Origin: Aedoeadaptatus ivorii
GTDB lineage: Bacteria; Bacillota; Clostridia; Tissierellales; Peptoniphilaceae
Assembly: GCF_030815095.1 (NCBI RefSeq)
Contig: NZ_JAUSWF010000003.1
Coordinates: 103,729-167,728, forward strand
Length of the DNA: 64,000 nucleotides
Direction of reading: 5' to 3'
Shown: positions 8,969-17,769 of the stretch, piece after piece
Layout of the letters: the number at the start of each line of letters is the position of its first letter
Numbering within the stretch: position 1 is the stretch's first letter
Made by a program: the position numbers and the translations under genes
Notes under the pieces: generated by a model
The model's input: only the letters and a program-made list of their open reading frames with translations
The model's database searches: none
Told to the model about the DNA's origin: nothing

Positions 8969-10315
8969 TCATTCTCCGGTTTCGCCTTCGGCATCCTTTT
9001 GCGATTGTTCGATGGCATCCAAGTCGACATTCATTGTCATGTACTTTTCGGGTACTTCCACCTTGTCCATGCCCAAATATCCCTTGCCGTAGACATAGGT
9101 ATCCTGTGCCAGGAGAATGTGGTTTTCTTTCTTTTCGCCGCTGGCTCGATCGACGTAATTGCTGCCGGTCCAGTTGGCGCCCTCGGTATAGGTACTGATC
9201 GCTTCGATGACCTGATCGATATTCGTGATTTCCTTTTCGCCCTTCAAGACGTCGGTCACGAGATCCACCGATCCCAGCGTCAACGAGTAGCCCAAGGAGT
9301 ACGCCCAGGTACCCATGCGTTCGGAACCGCCGGCCGCCACAACCGCCTTTTCCACTTCGCTATTGATCGCTTGCCAGTCGCCGGCTTTGTCTTGAATGTC
9401 GACAGAAAACGCCTTGGGGTATCCCATAATGGGAGAGGGCAAATCCTGTTCTACAAAGATCGCGCCGCCGGCCGCCACGCCGCGAAGCAGGGGTTCGGTA
9501 TGTGCGTCGTTGGTACAGAAGAACGCCGTGTCCTTGCCGTACTTGTCGATCCAGGGTTGAATGTTCTCGGCGATGTATTGTTGCGCGCCGGGCACGCCGA
9601 TGTCGGTCGTGGGGTCGGGAGCGTTCAACGAAATAAACTCGAGGCCCAAATCCTTACAGGCTTCTTCCATAATCGCGCGGCGCAGCGCCAACAGCTCGAT
9701 GGACATATGCCGCGGGAAGGTGATGTGCGCAAACTTGGTCGCGCCCATTTGTTTCGCCGCTTCCACGATGCGGTATCCACGGCCCACATTGTCGGCGTCG
9801 AGTACCAGATCCGCGGTGTTTTCCGCCATAATCGTATCCTCTTGCGCCACAAGATTGATCAGGATAATGTCGGGGCGTTTTTGCCGAATTTGGGTAAATG
9901 CCGCCGACGTGCCGGGAACGGATTGATTTACGATCACGGCGCGCATCTGCGGGTCGTCCGCCATGGCGACGATCTTTGCGATCGTGGTCTCCTGCTCCGC
10001 CTCAAAGCGGTCGGGGTAGGTGTCGTGGCGAATAATGCCGCCTTCGTCGGCATTGCCGTACTTTTCGATGGCATCTTGGGCCGCACGGAACTCGTCTTCC
10101 GCCTGCGATACCGTACCGGTAATGATGCCGATATGGTACTCTTCCCCTTCCTTCAAAGTTTCATATTCCGCCTTGGTCGCTTCGGCGGCGACCCCGTCTG
10201 CGCCTTCGGTCTTGCCGGCATTGGTCGTATCCACCTTCGTACAAGCTGCGGTAAAGACGAGCAACATGGCCAAGACCAAACCTAGGGACAACAGTCGCTT
10301 CCTGCGAATTTTCAT
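8969..10315 (-). CDS. DUF3798-type substrate-binding lipoprotein
   Basis: 448 residues. A signal peptide with lipobox FTAAC (Cys near residue 25) indicates a lipid-anchored exported protein. The remainder has the periplasmic-binding-protein pattern (YHIGIITGTVSQAEDEFRAA, NLVAQEDTIMAENTADLVLDADNVGRG given in part) and resembles DUF3798 proteins, which sit beside sugar/nucleoside-type ABC genes. Ligand unknown. It heads the operon; the 88-bp gap to the ATPase contains the stem-loop, consistent with making more binding protein than transporter. ATG at 10315 has an AGAGGAGAG ribosome site. Confidence 0.82.
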   Translation of the reverse strand: MKIRRKRLLSLGLVLAMLLVFTAACTKVDTTNAGKTEGADGVAAEATKAEYETLKEGEEYHIGIITGTVSQAEDEFRAAQDAIEKYGNADEGGIIRHDTYPDRFEAEQETTIAKIVAMADDPQMRAVIVNQSVPGTSAAFTQIRQKRPDIILINLVAQEDTIMAENTADLVLDADNVGRGYRIVEAAKQMGATKFAHITFPRHMSIELLALRRAIMEEACKDLGLEFISLNAPDPTTDIGVPGAQQYIAENIQPWIDKYGKDTAFFCTNDAHTEPLLRGVAAGGAIFVEQDLPSPIMGYPKAFSVDIQDKAGDWQAINSEVEKAVVAAGGSERMGTWAYSLGYSLTLGSVDLVTDVLKGEKEITNIDQVIEAISTYTEGANWTGSNYVDRASGEKKENHILLAQDTYVYGKGYLGMDKVEVPEKYMTMNVDLDAIEQSQKDAEGETGE

Positions 10316-10375
10316 GTCTATCTCTCCTCTTTGGTATGTATTGGCAAAACCTAAGCGAGTTCTTAAGTTTTTTTA

Positions 10376-10404
10376 AGTTTAATCTAATAAAGTATAAAAG
10401 TCAA
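10376..10404 (-). promoter_or_regulatory. Predicted promoter of the importer operon
   Basis: On the minus strand, -35 TTGACT (10399-10404), 17-base spacer, -10 TAAACT (10376-10381), about 60 bp before the binding-protein start. Confidence 0.6.
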
Positions 10405-10530
10405 GCAAGAATCTTTTTCTCCATTGCTTTTCCGAAGAAATTTATGCCATCTTAACGAAGACCTCACCCATCTATCGAAAACTTTACGGCGTTCCTCTTA
10501 GTCCCTTCCTTCCTGGTCTGTTTTACGCAT

Positions 10531-10558
10531 AAAAAAAGAAGCCCCGAAGGACTTCTTT
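10531..10558 (-). terminator. Terminator with UUCG loop
   Basis: Minus strand AAAGAAGTCC-TTCG-GGGCTTCTTT followed by T-run; one G-U pair. It ends the gene at 10563-10937. Confidence 0.85.
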
Positions 10559-10562
10559 GCAC

Positions 10563-10937
10563 TCAAGATCTCTCCCCCTGTTTTCCGCGGATGATCGCCA
10601 TCAAAATCCGATACACCACGCCGAACAGCACCAGGATGGCAATGCCCTTGATCCAAGTCATCGCGAAGAAAAATACCGAGATGCCCAAGATAAAGGCGCT
10701 GTTGATAAATCCGCCGCCGTTCCAGTTTTCGGCATAGGCATAGGCAAATTCGTCGATATGTTTCTTTTCATATATGTATAAAAGAAAACCGATAATCGCC
10801 AAGATCGCCCCGGCTCCCACCAAAATCGGAGTCTGTTTTACTTCCATGCCGCCGACGCCGAGCAGCGCCCGTAAAATGATGCAGGCGGGACCGACGATCG
10901 CGAACATCAAAAATTTTTTCTTATCTGTATCGTTCAT
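10563..10937 (-). CDS. Small membrane protein of unknown function
   Basis: 124 residues with four hydrophobic stretches (about residues 9-27, 37-55, 78-95 and 97-113) separated by a charged segment KKHIDEFAYAYAENWNGGGF. I do not recognise a family. GGAGGC lies 4-5 bases before the ATG at 10937. It is monocistronic: its own terminator follows. The promoter immediately upstream has a ten-G tract as part of its spacer, which suggests expression may switch on and off. Confidence 0.7.
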   Translation of the reverse strand: MNDTDKKKFLMFAIVGPACIILRALLGVGGMEVKQTPILVGAGAILAIIGFLLYIYEKKHIDEFAYAYAENWNGGGFINSAFILGISVFFFAMTWIKGIAILVLFGVVYRILMAIIRGKQGERS

Positions 10938-10984
10938 ATTGCCTCCTTAATACTGCGATTTGGGAAAGGATTTCCCATGGCTAT

Positions 10985-11013
10985 AGTATACCCCCCCCCC
11001 ACAAAAAATACAA
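10985..11013 (-). promoter_or_regulatory. Promoter with a G10 tract in its spacer (possible phase variation)
   Basis: On the minus strand, -35 TTGTAT (11008-11013), spacer of TTTTTGT plus ten G (10991-11007, 17 bases), -10 TATACT (10985-10990). The start codon lies about 48 bases further on. At ten G the spacer is exactly optimal; slipped-strand gain or loss of a G would detune it. The homopolymer and spacing are seen directly; phase variation is inference. Confidence 0.6.
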
Positions 11014-11065
11014 CGATTTTTATCCCCGTCGTTTCGAATATTTCTCCGCACTTTTTTACGCCATA

Positions 11066-11097
11066 CAAAAAACCGCACCGAAGATTCGATGCGGTTT
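11066..11097 (-). terminator. Terminator of the Gate-domain membrane protein gene
   Basis: Minus strand AAACCGCATCGA-ATCT-TCGGTGCGGTTT followed by T-run; 12-bp stem with one G-U pair. Confidence 0.85.
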
Positions 11098-11104
11098 CGC
11101 GTTT

Positions 11105-12274
11105 TTATCCGCCGATCAGCATAAACAAAAAGTGTGCCACCACGCCGGCGACGATGCCGCCTATGGTGTGGGACAAAATCGCCTTGCCCGCGAGTTCGCG
11201 GGAGTCGAGCGCGTCCATCATGCCGATATGCGTACTCAAATATCCCGACCAGCACATGCCCATGGCGGTAAAGACCGCGATGTCGTTGGGAAGCGCCGCG
11301 CCGGTTTCGATAAAATTCGGCACCAGCGAGATAGCAGCGCCCACGGCGCCCAGCGCCGTAATGGGAAACGCGATGGCTTCGGGGGATCGGAATCCGAACA
11401 AGGGCTCGAAGATAAACTGCAGCTTTTCGCCGAGGAAGGGCAAAAACTCGACGCCTTCGTAGGCGGCGCCGGTGTAGACGCCGTTTTCGCCGGGCCCGAA
11501 GGTGATCATCATGACGAAAGTACAGACGATCAGCACGCCGGGGATAATCGACATCCCCATTTCTACGCCGGTCTTTCCCCCTTCCAAGAGGGCATCCAGC
11601 GTTCGTTGAAAGTAGTTGCCCTCGCGGATATAGCGAAATTCCCCTTGGGATTCGAGATCTTCGGTCTGCATTTCTACGTCAAAGGGTTCTTCGGCCTCGG
11701 CGCCGTAGAACTTCTTGGTTTGGGCGAGCATCAGGCGAACGCTCACCACCGAGCCGACAATCGCCCCCACATTCCCGAGTATCGCCGGCAAGATAAATTC
11801 CTTACCCTGGGCGATCATAAAGGTGGTTACGATCAAACCCATGCCGAACGCGGTGCCCAAATTGCACATCGCCGGAACCTGGTATTTCTTAAAGTATTGG
11901 GTAAACGTCTTGTCCTTTGCAAAAGATATGATTGCCGGATTGTCCGATAGATATGTCGCGATAGCGCCGGTGATACTGGCTCCCGGAAGGCCCCATACCG
12001 GTTTCATCAAAGGGGCAAAGATCTTGTTGATCAAGGCGATCGCGCCGTATTCGGAAAGGACGCCGCTGATGGCGCCGGCCAAAACGGCCATGGCCATAAT
12101 CAAAAAGACCGTAGAGAGCAGTAAGTCGTGCGCAGTTGCCATCATGGTTTTAAACATCAGCCCCGCGCCCATCTTGTTGCCGATCAGGGCGAAGCCGCCG
12201 ATGAATATAATCAGGAAGACAAAAGTTTCAAGGCCTACCGCCTTTACTTTTTTCCTGCCATGCATGTCATCCAT
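11105..12274 (-). CDS. Nucleoside-recognition (Gate) domain membrane protein, CD0519/CD1768-like
   Basis: 389 residues, about ten membrane segments in two similar halves. Each half has a Gate-like segment: LSDNPAIISFAKD in the first and GAVGAAISLVPNFIETGAA in the second. The arrangement recalls spore-maturation/nucleoside-recognition proteins and the clostridial CD0519/CD1768 membrane family. Substrate unknown; transport of a small metabolite is the usual guess. A cytoplasmic linker rich in Glu sits near residues 195-225. It is a single-gene unit with its own promoter and terminator. Confidence 0.72.
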   Translation of the reverse strand: MDDMHGRKKVKAVGLETFVFLIIFIGGFALIGNKMGAGLMFKTMMATAHDLLLSTVFLIMAMAVLAGAISGVLSEYGAIALINKIFAPLMKPVWGLPGASITGAIATYLSDNPAIISFAKDKTFTQYFKKYQVPAMCNLGTAFGMGLIVTTFMIAQGKEFILPAILGNVGAIVGSVVSVRLMLAQTKKFYGAEAEEPFDVEMQTEDLESQGEFRYIREGNYFQRTLDALLEGGKTGVEMGMSIIPGVLIVCTFVMMITFGPGENGVYTGAAYEGVEFLPFLGEKLQFIFEPLFGFRSPEAIAFPITALGAVGAAISLVPNFIETGAALPNDIAVFTAMGMCWSGYLSTHIGMMDALDSRELAGKAILSHTIGGIVAGVVAHFLFMLIGG

Positions 12275-12368
12275 TGTTAACCTCCGTACACTGTTTCCTA
12301 GTGTTTCTAATATTCATTTTTTCGATTTGCATTTTTTGCTATTCAATTCGGCAATCAATCTTAAGTAT

Positions 12369-12399
12369 ATTATAAAGTTTGCCGGGAAATTTGGCAAAC
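12369..12399 (-). promoter_or_regulatory. Promoter overlapped by an inverted repeat
   Basis: Minus strand -35 TTGCCA (12392-12397), 17-base spacer, -10 TATAAT (12369-12374). Arms GTTTGCC (12377-12383) and GGCAAAC (12393-12399) form an inverted repeat over the -35 and spacer, a likely repressor site for the membrane-protein gene. Confidence 0.55.
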
Positions 12400-13010
12400 G
12401 ATTTTTCGTTTGTGATTCGTCTTTCAAGGGCAAAAATGTTGAAATTCTGCGGTTTTATTTGCCTAATTTTGTATACATAGCACTTCGGCTTGTTTTCATA
12501 AGGGAAAACATTTGGGAAACTTTAATATATTGAAAACTTCGTGGCGACGTTCTTGTCGTTGTTCCCCCTACCCCTTTACGCAAGCCAAATACGGCATTAA
12601 AGGCCATTGTGATCGGCACCGAAAGATTTTACCGGCGGCCACTAATATGTGAAATTGTATATTTTATAGTATTCGGGAAAATGGAAGTATTTTTCCCCTC
12701 GCGTTTTCCCGTCGTTTTCCCAGCCTTCGAGCGAAAAATTTCTACGACTCAAATAATTTTTCTCGATTTTGAATCGAATCGAAGGCAAACGGTAATGCAC
12801 AAGCGAGTTCTGCCGCGCGATGTCTGTGATCGATCTTTTTCGCTTCGGATTTTTGCAGCTATTTCCATTATTTACGAAAAATCAATTCTATTCCCGAATT
12901 ATATATTTTAATCTCCCCTGTATTTCGATTTAATTTTTGTTTTATATGCCTTTTACAGCCATTTTGTTCTTTCTCGGCATTTCCTGCGAAATCCGCTTCG
13001 CTTTTCGCGT
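12400..13010. other. Long AT-rich intergenic region, no gene recognised
   Basis: About 600 bases between divergent units. Short open frames here have no protein-like composition and no ribosome sites. I see no riboswitch or tRNA. It probably holds upstream control DNA for the PFOR gene. Confidence 0.5.
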
Positions 13011-13019
13011 CAGATTGTA

Positions 13020-13025
13020 TATAAT
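13020..13025 (+). promoter_or_regulatory. Predicted -10 box of the PFOR gene
   Basis: TATAAT at 13020-13025 with a weak -35 (TTCGCT near 12997). The leader then contains two small hairpins, GTCGGT/ACCGAC (13093-13107) and TCGAC/GTCGA (13119-13132), before the ribosome site. Confidence 0.45.
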
Positions 13026-13154
13026 GTTTTCGAGGAAAGGTGAACTCACACTGACAACGTTTTCATCATTTGCCTAAAGAGTTCCCGATCCTGTCGGTTG
13101 TACCGACGCACCATTGTTTCGACATTTGTCGACTTGTAGTAAGGAGTGTATATC

Positions 13155-16100
13155 TTGACAAAAGTGTTTAAGTCTATGGACGGTAACGAAGCGGCGGCTT
13201 ATGTCTCCTATGCGTTTACCGAAGTAGCAGCCATTTACCCCATTACGCCTTCTTCTCCCATGGCGGCGCTCGTGGACAGCTGGTCCGCCGACGGTAAGAA
13301 GAACCTGTTCGATCAGGAAGTTCGCCTCGTCGAAATGCAGGCGGAAAGCGGCGCTGTTGCAGCATTGCACGGTTCTTTGGAAGCCGGCGCGTTGACGACT
13401 ACATATACGGCATCTCAAGGTCTCGCCCTGATGATCCCGACTATGTTCCGTACGGCGGGCTCCCTCTACCCCGGCGTTATGCACGTCGCTTCCCGTACCC
13501 TGGGTTCCCACGTGCTCTCGATTTACGGCGACCATTCCGACGTTATGGCCACCCGCCAATCCGGTTGGGCTATGCTCTCTTCCGGCAATGTGCAAGAAGT
13601 CATGAACCTCGGCGGTATCGCCCACTTGGCGGCCATCGAATCGAGCGTTCCCTTTATGCATTTCTTCGACGGATTCCGTACCTCTCACGAAATCCAAAAG
13701 GTCGAAGTGATGGACTACGAAGACCTGCGCGATATGCTCAATATCGAGGCGCTGGAACGCTTTAAGTCCAATTCGATGAACCCCGAACGCCCCAAACAAA
13801 GAGGGATCGTACAAAACCCCGATACCTATTTCCAATCCAGAGAATCCATTAACGTATTCTACAACGCCATCCCCGGCATCGTAGAAAAATATATGAACAA
13901 GGTCAACGAACTCAAGGGCACGGACTACCGCCTGTTCAACTACTACGGCGCGGACGATGCGGAATATGTCATCGTCGGTATGGGTTCGGTCAGCGGTCTG
14001 GTACAAGACACCGTCGACGAACTAAACGCCAACGGACAAAAGACGGGTTACCTGCAAGTACACCTCTATCGTCCGTTCTCTCGCCAACACTTCTTAAACG
14101 AACTGCCCGAAGGCATCAAGCGCATCGCCGTGATCGACCGCACCAAGGAACCCGGCGCGCGCGATCCGCTGTATCTCGACGTGGTCGGCGCATTCGCCAA
14201 TGTCGAAAACGCACCGGAAATCTACGGCGGCCGCTACGGTCTCTCCTCCAAGGACGTGGACCACGCACAGATCAAGGCGATCTTCGACAATCTGATGCAA
14301 AACGAAGTCAAAGACGACTTTACCGTAGGCATCGTAGACGACGTGACCTATCTGTCCCTCCCCGTGGACGACAGCTATGTCATCGACAATCCCAAGATCA
14401 TCAACTGCAAGTTCTGGGGTCTGGGTGGCGACGGTACCGTAGGCGCCAACAAAAACTCCATTAAGATCATCGGCGACAATACCGATATGTACGTACAGGC
14501 GTATTTCGAATACGACGCCAAGAAGACCGGCGGTATTACGAAATCCAATCTACGCTTCGGCCACGAACCCATTCGCAACAGCAATGTGGTCAAAAACGGC
14601 GACTTTATCGCTTGCCACAACCAAAGCTATATGACCCGCTACGACATCGTAGACGAAGTGCGTCCCGGCGGCGTATTCCTGCTGAACACGAACTGGGACG
14701 ATGCGGCATTGGAAACCCACCTCCCCAACAAGGTGAAGAAGTACATCGCCGAAAACGACGTACAGTTCTATACCATCAACGCGGTGGCACTCGCGGAAGA
14801 AATCGGTTTGGGTCGACGCACCAACACCATTTTGCAATCGGCATTCTTTAAACTCGCCGAAATCATCCCCATGGACGAAGCCGAACGCCTGATGAAGGAA
14901 TTCGCCGAAAAGTCCTACGGCAACAAGGGCGAAAAGATCGTCAATATGAACTTTAAGGCCATCGAAAGCGGCTACCAAAACCTCCACAAGGTCGAAATTC
15001 CCGCTTCCTGGAAGGACCTCGAAGTCGAAGAAAAGAAGGTCGACGAAACCCTTTCCGACTACGTACGCAATATGATGATGCCCATCACCGAACTACACGG
15101 CGACGATCTGCCGATCTCGGCGTTCAAGGGCTATGAATCCGGATTTATCCCCTTGGGTACGTCCAAATACGAAAAACGCGGCATCGCCGTGCGCGTACCC
15201 CGCTGGAAGGAAGAAAACTGTATTCAATGTAACCAATGTTCCTTCGTCTGCCCCCACGCGGCAATCCGTCCCTTCCTCTCCAATAAGGAAGAAGTAGAAA
15301 ACGCACCCGAAGGATTCCGTTCCGTTCCCGCCAAGGGCTTTAAGGAATATGAATTTACCATCCAAGTCGATCCCCTCGACTGTACCGGATGCGGCAACTG
15401 CGTAGAGACCTGCCCCGCCAAGGAAAAGGCGCTGGAATTCCACGATCTCGAATCGCAAATGCCCGAACAAGAAAACTGGGATTACGCACTGACCCTTTCC
15501 CATAAGGAAAACCCGATGGACAAATTTACCATCAAGGGCAGCCAATTCGAACAACCCTTGCTCGAATTCTCCGGCGCCTGCGCGGGTTGCTCCGAGTCCC
15601 CCTATGCGAAACTTCTGACCCAACTCTTCGGCGACAGAATGTATATCGCAAACGCGACGGGATGTTCCCAAGCCTGGGGCTGCGCATTCCCCATCGCACC
15701 CTACACCACCAACCACCTGGGCCACGGTCCCGCATGGTCGAACCTCCTGTTCGAAAACAACGCGGAATTCTGCCTCGGTATGTATCTGGCGGTTGGCCAA
15801 CAACGCGCTAAGATCACCATGGAATTGGAAAAGATCTTGCCCGTCCTAAAAGACGAAGCGGCGAAGAAGACCATCCAAGACTGGATCGACAATATTAACG
15901 AAGGCGAAGGCACCCGCGAACGCAGCGACGCGGTCGTAGAAACCCTAGAGTCCTTAGACCTCGACGGCGAAGCCCTGGAAGCCAAAGAATACGTCCTCAA
16001 GAACAAAGAACAACTCACCAAGAAATCCTTCTGGATGTACGGCGGCGACGGCTGGGCATACGACATCGGCTACGGCGGATTGGACCACGTCCTCGCAACC

Positions 16101-16673
16101 GGCGCCGACGTCAACGTACTCGTCGTAGACAACGAACTCTATGCCAACACCGGCGGACAATCCTCCAAGGCAACCCCCAAGGGCGCCGTGGTACAATTTG
16201 CCGCAGCCGGTAAGAAGACCGCCAAGAAGGACTTGGGTCTGTTGGCCATGAGCTACCGCGACATCTACGTCGCCAAGGTGGCATTGGGTGCGAATATGAA
16301 CCACCTGATCAAGGTCATCAAAGAAGCCGAAGCCTACGACGGCCCCTCCTTGATCGTGGCATACTCCCCCTGTATCAACCACGGCCTCTCGAAGGGCATG
16401 GCATTCGCCACCAAACAACAAAAAGAAGCGGTCGAGTCCAACTACTGGCAACTCTACCACTACAACCCCGAACTCATCGCAAAGGGCGAAAATCCCTTTA
16501 TTATGGATTCCAAGGAACCCAATAAGTCCTACCGCGAATTCCTGATGAGCGAAGTCCGCTATGCATCGCTGTTGCGTCGTTCCCCCGAGGAAGGCGAAGA
16601 GCTTCTGGATGCTTCCGAAGAAGATGCAAAGCAAACCTACAAACGCTATAAAGACCTGGCGGAAGAAAAATAA
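13155..16673 (+). CDS. nifJ: Pyruvate:ferredoxin (flavodoxin) oxidoreductase
   Basis: 1172 residues, full-length single-chain enzyme that converts pyruvate plus CoA to acetyl-CoA, CO2 and reduced ferredoxin in the cytoplasm. Seen in order: N-terminal domain with YPITPSSPMA, gamma domain, two 4Fe-4S clusters (CIQCNQCSFVCP near 690 and CTGCGNCVETCP near 745), a CAGCSESPYAK cluster-binding segment, and TPP binding with GDGWAYDIGYGG and NELYANTGGQSSK. The start is taken as TTG 13155, eight bases after AAGGAG (13141-13146), giving MTKVFKSMDGNEAA as in homologues; a GTG at 13146 lies inside the ribosome site. Codon use is strongly biased, as expected for a very abundant enzyme. Confidence 0.97.
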   Translation: MTKVFKSMDGNEAAAYVSYAFTEVAAIYPITPSSPMAALVDSWSADGKKNLFDQEVRLVEMQAESGAVAALHGSLEAGALTTTYTASQGLALMIPTMFRTAGSLYPGVMHVASRTLGSHVLSIYGDHSDVMATRQSGWAMLSSGNVQEVMNLGGIAHLAAIESSVPFMHFFDGFRTSHEIQKVEVMDYEDLRDMLNIEALERFKSNSMNPERPKQRGIVQNPDTYFQSRESINVFYNAIPGIVEKYMNKVNELKGTDYRLFNYYGADDAEYVIVGMGSVSGLVQDTVDELNANGQKTGYLQVHLYRPFSRQHFLNELPEGIKRIAVIDRTKEPGARDPLYLDVVGAFANVENAPEIYGGRYGLSSKDVDHAQIKAIFDNLMQNEVKDDFTVGIVDDVTYLSLPVDDSYVIDNPKIINCKFWGLGGDGTVGANKNSIKIIGDNTDMYVQAYFEYDAKKTGGITKSNLRFGHEPIRNSNVVKNGDFIACHNQSYMTRYDIVDEVRPGGVFLLNTNWDDAALETHLPNKVKKYIAENDVQFYTINAVALAEEIGLGRRTNTILQSAFFKLAEIIPMDEAERLMKEFAEKSYGNKGEKIVNMNFKAIESGYQNLHKVEIPASWKDLEVEEKKVDETLSDYVRNMMMPITELHGDDLPISAFKGYESGFIPLGTSKYEKRGIAVRVPRWKEENCIQCNQCSFVCPHAAIRPFLSNKEEVENAPEGFRSVPAKGFKEYEFTIQVDPLDCTGCGNCVETCPAKEKALEFHDLESQMPEQENWDYALTLSHKENPMDKFTIKGSQFEQPLLEFSGACAGCSESPYAKLLTQLFGDRMYIANATGCSQAWGCAFPIAPYTTNHLGHGPAWSNLLFENNAEFCLGMYLAVGQQRAKITMELEKILPVLKDEAAKKTIQDWIDNINEGEGTRERSDAVVETLESLDLDGEALEAKEYVLKNKEQLTKKSFWMYGGDGWAYDIGYGGLDHVLATGADVNVLVVDNELYANTGGQSSKATPKGAVVQFAAAGKKTAKKDLGLLAMSYRDIYVAKVALGANMNHLIKVIKEAEAYDGPSLIVAYSPCINHGLSKGMAFATKQQKEAVESNYWQLYHYNPELIAKGENPFIMDSKEPNKSYREFLMSEVRYASLLRRSPEEGEELLDASEEDAKQTYKRYKDLAEEK

Positions 16674-16689
16674 TCGCAACGCGCGACAC

Positions 16690-16721
16690 ACAAAAGCGAC
16701 ATGGCAACATGTCGCTTTTGT
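16690..16721. terminator. Terminator after PFOR
   Basis: Perfect 14-bp stem ACAAAAGCGACATG / CATGTCGCTTTTGT with a GCAA tetraloop. It lies between convergent genes and can serve both. Confidence 0.85.
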
Positions 16722-16750
16722 ATGCGCAAAATGCGCGTATTTCGTTTTTC

Positions 16751-17692
16751 TTACACGCCCCAGTCGGGGTTCTTCAAAAAGGCGCGGCTCACGCCGATCA
16801 GATCCGCCTTCTCGGTGGCGAGAAGCGCCTCGGCATCCTCCGGCGTCTGTACCCCGCCGGTCAGAAGAACGGGGGTGGTGACAGCCGCCTTTGTCTGTGC
16901 GGTTAAATCGGAAAACCAACCCGGTTCGCTATGGCCCGGCCGCGTATAGCCGTTCATGCCGCCGGTCATATCCAACAGATCCGCCCCCGCCGCTTCAAAG
17001 CGCTTGGCGGCCTCCACGCCGTCTGCGATCTCGGTGCCGCCGTCTTCGAAGTCCAATCCGCCGATCCGCACCGCCACGGGAAAATTTCCCAGCGCTTCTT
17101 TGACGGCAGAAAATACCTCGAGGGGATAGGCGAGTCGATCCTCGCCGTAGCTGTCGCGCCGCTTATTCACCAACGGCGAGAAAAACTGGTTCAGCAAAAA
17201 GCCGTGGGCGACGTGCACCTCTACCCCGTCGTAGCCCGCCTTTTCGGCGCGGAGAGCCGCTTCGACGAACTTTTCCTGTACGCGCGCCATATCGCTCGCG
17301 TTCATCTCGCGTACGCCGTCTTCTGCCGAGGGGCCGATCAAAGGCACAGGCGGCGTCGCGAGCTTCGACTTTCTGCCCGCGTGGTTCAGCTGCACAAAGA
17401 TTTTGTGATCGCCTGCTTCCGACTGCATGGCGTCGATCAAGCGCTTGTGGGAATCGATCGCCCCGTCTTCTGCCAAAGACATCTGCTTCGGCGACACCTG
17501 ACCGGCGCGTTCCACATAATTGTGCTCGATGATATAGAGCCCGAACAGCGGATTTTTTGCACATTTTCTATAAAATTCCACCGCCGATGCGCCGATCTTT
17601 CCGTCTTCCGCGCCCTCCGATGCCATGGGCGGCATTACGATGCGCGTGGGGATCTTTACGCCCGCTTGTATGCTTGTTTCGATATACTGCAT
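16751..17692 (-). CDS. NADH:flavin oxidoreductase, Old Yellow Enzyme family
   Basis: 313 residues forming one TIM barrel, without the C-terminal FeS/FAD domains of 2,4-dienoyl-CoA reductase. Motifs: RIVMPPMAS at the N terminus (FMN contact), QLNHAGRKS, VEVHVAHGFLLNQFFSP with the catalytic His pair region, and the late phosphate-binding loop VLLTGGVQTPEDAEALL. It probably reduces activated alkenes with NAD(P)H; the physiological substrate is unknown. ATG 17692 has AAGGAGG upstream. It appears monocistronic. Confidence 0.9.
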   Translation of the reverse strand: MQYIETSIQAGVKIPTRIVMPPMASEGAEDGKIGASAVEFYRKCAKNPLFGLYIIEHNYVERAGQVSPKQMSLAEDGAIDSHKRLIDAMQSEAGDHKIFVQLNHAGRKSKLATPPVPLIGPSAEDGVREMNASDMARVQEKFVEAALRAEKAGYDGVEVHVAHGFLLNQFFSPLVNKRRDSYGEDRLAYPLEVFSAVKEALGNFPVAVRIGGLDFEDGGTEIADGVEAAKRFEAAGADLLDMTGGMNGYTRPGHSEPGWFSDLTAQTKAAVTTPVLLTGGVQTPEDAEALLATEKADLIGVSRAFLKNPDWGV

Positions 17693-17735
17693 AGTTCCTC
17701 CTTCAAAATTCGCGATTCCCTATACCTATACCCAA

Positions 17736-17765
17736 ACAAAAAGAACCGGCCCTCGCCGGTTCTTT
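17736..17765 (-). terminator. Terminator of the copper-amine-oxidase-N-like gene
   Basis: AAAGAACCGGC / GCCGGTTCTTT with CCTC loop and T-run on the minus strand. Confidence 0.85.
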
Positions 17766-17769
17766 CGTC

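Noticed and set aside
8873..10285. 470-codon open frame on the plus strand
   Set aside because: Antisense to the binding-lipoprotein gene, which has signal peptide, lipobox and ribosome site; the plus frame has no family features.
10991..11000. Ten-base homopolymer as simple assembly error
   Set aside because: Cannot be excluded, but exact fit to a promoter spacer made it worth reporting as a finding instead.
12609..12911. 100-codon open frame in the gap before PFOR
   Set aside because: No ribosome site, no protein-like pattern, AT-rich intergenic DNA.
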